Source of the DNA: JACDBD01 sp050743385
Lineage (GTDB): Bacteria > Actinomycetota > Acidimicrobiia > IMCC26256 > JACDBD01
NCBI GenBank assembly: GCA_050743385.1
Contig: JBOGFJ010000289.1
Coordinates: 1-39,260 of the forward strand
Direction: 5' to 3'
DNA: 39,260 nt
In this document: positions 35,707 through 39,260 of the stretch, in pieces
Numbering within the stretch: the stretch's first letter is position 1
How the letters are laid out: each line of letters begins with the position of its first letter
The notes under the pieces: generated by a model
Told to the model about the DNA's origin: nothing
Database searches by the model: none
The model's input: only the letters and a program-made list of their open reading frames with translations
Translations under genes and position numbers: made by a program

Positions 35707-38700
35707 ATGCCCAGACGACAGCGTCCCCGCCACTCTGAGCGCAACGACCGCGAGAACCGCGGGAGCCAGGAATGGGCCCCGCCGGGAGGAATCTCCCCGG
35801 CGCGGCGCTTCAAGGGCGACCAGCCGTCGGAGGTCGACCCCAGCGAGCTCGACGCCGACGCGACCGAATCGAAGGCGCCCCGGCGGCGGGGGAACCGCCG
35901 CCGCCCCCGCGTCGACCTGCCGCCCGAGCAGATCCCCGCGGACCGCGCCAAGTCCGACGAGCCACCCGCCGACCGGCCACCCGCCGACCGGCCACCCGTC
36001 GACCGGCCACCGGTGGACGCGCCGAGGGCGGAGCAGGCACCCGCCCCCGACGTCGCGCGCTCGAACCCGATCACCGGCGAGATCCACCGACTCGCCGAGC
36101 AGCGCGAGCTCCAGATCAGCGCGCTGGCGGAGGCGCGCCGCGCCGAGCTCGAAGAGGCCTCGGCAGCCGCCCGCGACACCCTCGAGAGGGCGGTGGCGAA
36201 GCTCGTCGACGCGCTGCAGGAGTCGGCGGACTCGGCGCGCGGCGAGATCCAGCACGCGGCTGCGGCCGAGCGCACCGGCATCGCCAAGGCCGTCGTCGAC
36301 AGGCTGTCGAGCTTCGACGAGGGCCTGTCGGAGGCGGCGGAGAACCATCGCGCCGAGCTCGACGACGCCCTCGCTGCGGCTCGAGCCAAGATCGACGAAG
36401 CCGCCGCCGAGCGACAGCAAGGGTTCTCACAGCTCGTAGCCGCGCAGCTCGAGTCACAGCGGCGGGAGTTCCTCGCTGAGGTCGAGAAGCGCAGCAGCGA
36501 CCTGTTGGAGACGGCGGAGGCCCGCAGCACCGAGGTGCTGGCGCAGTCGGAGACGCGCAGCGCCGAGGTGCTCGCGCAGGTCGAGGCACAGACCTCCGAC
36601 ATGCTCGCGAGGGCCGAGGCCCGGAGCGCCGCAACGCTCTCGCAGGTCGAGGAGCAGCGTTCGGCGACGCTCGCGCAGCTCGAGGAGAAGAGTGGCGCCA
36701 CTCTCGGCGAGCTCGAGGAGAAGAGCGCGGCCACGCTCTCCCAGGTCGAGGAGAAGAGCAGCTCGACGCTCGCGCAGGTGGCGCAGCAGAGCGCGGCGAC
36801 GCTCTCACAGGTCGAGGAGCGTGGGAACAGCTTCCTCACTGAGATCGAAGAACGCAGCGCGAAGGTCGAGCAGCGGAACACCGCCGCCCTCGGCCAGCTC
36901 GACGAGCGCAACGCCGCCGCCGTCGCCCAGCTCGACGAGCGCAACACCGCCGCCCTCGCCCAGCTCGACGAGCGCAACGCCGCCTCGCTCCAACAGGTCG
37001 AGGAACAGAGCTCCGGGATGCTCGACGAGGCCCGCCAGCGGGTCGGCGCGCTCGCGACGACCATCGACGAGACGGTCAGGGTTCGCAAGGCCTCGCTCGA
37101 TCAGCTCACCGAGCAGATCGCGACCTCCGAGCGCAGCGCCGGTATGCGCGTCGCCGAGCTGGAGGCTCGTTCACAAGGAATCTACGAGGCGACCGAAACC
37201 CGTCTGGCGGAGCTCGAGCAGGCCGTGAACAGTGCCGCCGAGCACCTCGGGAGCGCCGCCACCGAGCACGCAGGCACCATCGAGAAGGCGATCGCGGCCG
37301 GTCGAGAACGTGTCACCGCACTGCGAACCGAGGCGGAGGAAGCGATCGCGGCCGCCAAACAGGAGCTCGAACACACCGTCGCCGGCCACGTCGGCGAAGT
37401 GCAGCAGTCGGTTGTCGCCGGGCGCGCGCAGATCGACGAGCGCCGGGCCGACATCGAGCGCGTCGCGACGGCCGCATCCCAGCGGGTCGGGCGTACCGCG
37501 GCCGAGCAGGCCGGGGCGATCGAGGAACGCGCCTCCGCGCTGCTCGCGCAGATGAACGGTGCGGCCACGGCTCATGCCGCCGAGCTCCAGGGCAGCGTGG
37601 AGGCCCGCCGGTCCGCCCTCGACCATCTGGTCAAGAAGGTGCAAGGGATCGAGCAGGAGGCGGCCGCTGGGGTCGTCGAGCTGGAGACTCGCGCCCGCGG
37701 GCTCCACGAATCGGCGGAAGCCCGGTTCGCCGACTTGGAGCGAAAAGCGGCGTTGAGCGCGGGTGATGCGGCCGCGGCACAAGAGCGGCTGGCGAAGCTG
37801 GCGGCCGACCACGGCGGGCTCGTCGAGCAGGCCGTGGCGGCGGGAAAGACCCAGATCGACGAGTTGCACCGCGAGGCGGAGCAGGCGGTGGCGGCGGTCA
37901 AGGCCGGCGCCGAGCGGCTCCAGCGCGCCGCCGAGCAGTCGGTATCGGTCGGACAGTCGCAGGTCGAGCAGTCGATCGCCGCGGGCCAAGCCCAGATCCA
38001 GGAGGTGATGGCCGCCGCACAATCGCAGATCCAGGAAGCGATCGCCGCCGGCGATTCCGAGTTGCAGCAGGCGATGGCGGCAAGGGAGTCAGAGTTCCAG
38101 CAGGTGATGACGGCGGGAGAGTCCGAGATCCAGCGGGCGATCGGAGCTCGAGAGGCCCAGGACCGGCAGCTGCGTCGCCAAGCGGAAGAGACGCTCAACG
38201 AGCTCAAGGCCCGCTTGGTCGGGGTGGCGGACGAGCAGGCACGGGCGGCGGAACAGCGACTCGGCGCCTGGCGCGCCGACCTCGCGCGGGTCCGCGACGA
38301 GATCGCCGGCAGCCTCACCGAGACGACCGCCGAGAACCGGGCGGCGCTCGAGCAGGCGGTAGCCGCCGCAGGCGCCGCGCTCGAGCACTGGGAGGCTCGC
38401 ACGCGAGAGGTCGAGCAGGCCATCGCGCAGGCGGCGGGGGCTGCGTCCGAGCAGCTCTCCGGAACGTTCGCCGAGCACGCGGCGACGCTCGAGCGCGTCG
38501 GTGGGGAACGGGCGAAGGAGCTCGACCGCGTCGGCGAGGAGCGGGCGAACGATCTCGGTCGCATCGCCGAAGCCAAGGTCGCCGAGACCGGGCGCGCGGC
38601 CGACGAACGCGTGAACGCCCTGCAAGGCCTCGCACGGGAGGTCGAAGAGAAAGCGGCGCCCATCTTCAGCCTCGCCCGCGAGATCGACAACCGGCTCCAC

Positions 38701-39231
38701 GAGCAGCTCGCCGCGGTCGAGAAGAAGCTCGCGACCGCGAGTGCCGAGCTCCAGGAGGTCACGGCCGCCCAGCGCAAGGAGCTGCAGGGGCTCGCCGCCC
38801 GCGGCAACAAGGAGCTCGACGAGCACGTGGCGCGGCGGGCCGCGGCGCTGGAGCGGATGGTCACGGAGCGCATGGGCGCCCTCGAGTTCACCGTCGACGA
38901 GGCTCGGGGACAGCTCGAAGCCGCCCGCTCGGCTCAGGCCTCCGAGCTCGAGAAGACCGCCCGCGGCCGTGCCGCCTCGCTCGAGCGGCTGGTCGCCCGC
39001 GTGCAGGAGGTGGAGGGCGCGGTCGTCCGGCGGCTCAACGACATCGAGCGTCGCACGGTCGAGAGCGGGGCCGCCCTCGAGGACCTGCTGGCACGGGTCG
39101 GCGAACTCGCACGCGCCACCGGCGACTTTGGTCGGGCGGGCGGACGAGGCGACGAGCGTCCCGTCCCCGGTGAGCTGGCACCACCGCGCCCGCCGGCGCC
39201 GCGGCCGCGCAGCCCCCAGCGGCGGCGGTAG
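35707..39231 (+). CDS. 1174-residue hendecad-repeat helical protein of unknown function
   Basis: The ATG at 35707 is chosen because it stands 6 nt after the GATACT element; the frame is open from 35671. Residues 1-115 are polar and Pro-rich with a PPADR-type repeat (86-104). From about 118 to 1130 the chain is nearly all helix, rich in Ala, Glu, Gln and Arg and poor in aromatics. Runs with an exact 11-residue period are at 251-444 (RSAATLSQVEE, KSAATLSQVEE, RNTAALAQLDE type), 745-821 (AIAAGDSELQQ type) and 928-982 (LDRVGEERAND type). The tail is basic and Pro-rich (RPPAPRPRSPQRRR-like). No signal peptide or membrane segment is visible. Hendecads form long right-handed coiled coils or membrane-surface helices. 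A scaffold, filament or membrane-coat role is possible but unproven. Confidence 0.88.
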   Translation: MPRRQRPRHSERNDRENRGSQEWAPPGGISPARRFKGDQPSEVDPSELDADATESKAPRRRGNRRRPRVDLPPEQIPADRAKSDEPPADRPPADRPPVDRPPVDAPRAEQAPAPDVARSNPITGEIHRLAEQRELQISALAEARRAELEEASAAARDTLERAVAKLVDALQESADSARGEIQHAAAAERTGIAKAVVDRLSSFDEGLSEAAENHRAELDDALAAARAKIDEAAAERQQGFSQLVAAQLESQRREFLAEVEKRSSDLLETAEARSTEVLAQSETRSAEVLAQVEAQTSDMLARAEARSAATLSQVEEQRSATLAQLEEKSGATLGELEEKSAATLSQVEEKSSSTLAQVAQQSAATLSQVEERGNSFLTEIEERSAKVEQRNTAALGQLDERNAAAVAQLDERNTAALAQLDERNAASLQQVEEQSSGMLDEARQRVGALATTIDETVRVRKASLDQLTEQIATSERSAGMRVAELEARSQGIYEATETRLAELEQAVNSAAEHLGSAATEHAGTIEKAIAAGRERVTALRTEAEEAIAAAKQELEHTVAGHVGEVQQSVVAGRAQIDERRADIERVATAASQRVGRTAAEQAGAIEERASALLAQMNGAATAHAAELQGSVEARRSALDHLVKKVQGIEQEAAAGVVELETRARGLHESAEARFADLERKAALSAGDAAAAQERLAKLAADHGGLVEQAVAAGKTQIDELHREAEQAVAAVKAGAERLQRAAEQSVSVGQSQVEQSIAAGQAQIQEVMAAAQSQIQEAIAAGDSELQQAMAARESEFQQVMTAGESEIQRAIGAREAQDRQLRRQAEETLNELKARLVGVADEQARAAEQRLGAWRADLARVRDEIAGSLTETTAENRAALEQAVAAAGAALEHWEARTREVEQAIAQAAGAASEQLSGTFAEHAATLERVGGERAKELDRVGEERANDLGRIAEAKVAETGRAADERVNALQGLAREVEEKAAPIFSLAREIDNRLHEQLAAVEKKLATASAELQEVTAAQRKELQGLAARGNKELDEHVARRAAALERMVTERMGALEFTVDEARGQLEAARSAQASELEKTARGRAASLERLVARVQEVEGAVVRRLNDIERRTVESGAALEDLLARVGELARATGDFGRAGGRGDERPVPGELAPPRPPAPRPRSPQRRR
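35962..36018 (+). repeat. 15-bp direct repeat encoding PPADR/PPVDR
   Basis: Nearly four copies of a CCACCCGCCGACCGG-type unit, giving PPADR-PPADR-PPVDR-PPVD in the linker before the helical region of the large protein. Confidence 0.8.
36457..37038 (+). repeat. Hendecad block 1: 17 units of 33 bp with one 7-codon interruption
   Basis: Residues 251-444 split cleanly into 12 units of 11 residues, a 7-residue piece (RSAKVEQ), then 5 more units. Leu (or Met/Val) is at position 6, Val/Leu/Ala at 9 and acidic at 10. Units at 36874-37005 are near-identical in DNA (CAGCTCGACGAGCGCAAC core), pointing to recent expansion. Confidence 0.85.
37939..38169 (+). repeat. Hendecad block 2: 7 units of 33 bp
   Basis: Residues 745-821, units such as SIAAGQAQIQE, VMAAAQSQIQE, AIAAGDSELQQ, AMAARESEFQQ and VMTAGESEIQR, with no gap between units. 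Confidence 0.85.
38488..38652 (+). repeat. Hendecad block 3: 5 units of 33 bp
   Basis: Residues 928-982: LERVGGERAKE, LDRVGEERAND, LGRIAEAKVAE, TGRAADERVNA, LQGLAREVEEK. More diverged than block 1 but in strict 11-residue register. Confidence 0.7.
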
Positions 39232-39260
39232 CCAGCTCCTCTGGTCGCGCTCGCTTCGCT

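Noticed and set aside
36457..37038. 33-bp periodic repeats as a possible CRISPR or minisatellite
   Set aside because: The period is in frame, keeps an 11-residue helical pattern and has no spacer-repeat alternation, so it is coding repeat structure.
34044..37088. 1014-residue open frame on the minus strand across the large helical-protein gene
   Set aside because: Only the 34044-34967 part is a real gene (epimerase). The rest is Ser/Ala/Arg-rich antisense of a repetitive GC-rich gene.

Overview
The window comes from a GC-rich bacterium with frequent GTG starts, tight 4-bp ATGA/GTGA gene overlaps and several start codons placed 6-7 nt after a -10-like hexamer (leaderless style). This fits an actinomycete, perhaps an Acidimicrobiia-type lineage; the taxonomic guess is inference. 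Almost the whole window is a cell-surface polysaccharide locus, followed at the right end by genes for long helical proteins. I see no tRNA, rRNA, CRISPR array, insertion sequence or phage gene.

Layout. 1-1531: 3' part of an FG-GAP/VCBS repeat protein ending in an ASPIC/UnbV-type domain. 1297-4639 (minus): a Wzz-type chain-length protein fused to a BY-kinase, then a polytopic membrane protein (possible polymerase) whose reading frame runs 235 bp into the convergent FG-GAP gene. 4806-7610 (plus): two GT2 glycosyltransferases, the second with an extra C-terminal domain. 7625-8500 (minus): a 2OG-Fe(II) oxygenase. 8643-11497 (plus): two tandem WbsX-family proteins and a left-handed beta-helix acyltransferase. 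11510-12553 (minus): a sulfotransferase. 12704-14843 (plus): the ABC exporter pair Wzm/Wzt, the latter with a carbohydrate-binding-type C-terminal extension. 14892-24965 (minus): GT61, two sulfotransferase-like proteins, an FdtA/FdtB-type 3-amino-sugar pair, a Rossmann-like protein of unknown role, a NeuA-phosphatase fusion, an SDR, a Gfo/Idh oxidoreductase and a second GT61. 25235-25963 (plus): a TylF-type methyltransferase. 25989-30654 (minus): a pyruvyltransferase-like protein, a capsule-synthesis-like glycosyltransferase, a methyltransferase and a short NeuB. 30759-32904 (plus): a sugar epimerase/dehydratase and a GT4. 33045-34006: a 41-codon ORF coupled to a NKWYS-type (sulfotransferase-like) gene. 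34044-34967 (minus): a second epimerase. 35059-39231 (plus): a 188-residue and a 1174-residue helical protein.

How the genes may work together. The pathway enzymes point to a polymer containing a CMP-activated nonulosonic acid (NeuB plus a NeuA-HAD fusion) and an N-acylated dTDP-3-amino-3,6-dideoxyhexose (FdtA, FdtB and the hexapeptide acyltransferase). It would be built by GT2, GT4, GT61, WbsX and KpsS-like enzymes, decorated by sulfotransferases, methyltransferases and perhaps pyruvyl groups, and exported by Wzm/Wzt. The Wzz-kinase and the membrane protein suggest a second, Wzy-like assembly route or a neighbouring polymer. RmlA/RmlB, a UDP-GlcNAc 2-epimerase and an initiating phosphoglycosyltransferase are not in the window.

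The least explained part is the right end. Two adjacent genes for alanine/glutamate-rich helical proteins, and a 41-codon fragment homologous to the 5' end of the first, all start exactly 6 nt after the same GTGATACT element. The larger protein has long runs of 11-residue (hendecad) repeats. I regard this as the best candidate for an undescribed system.
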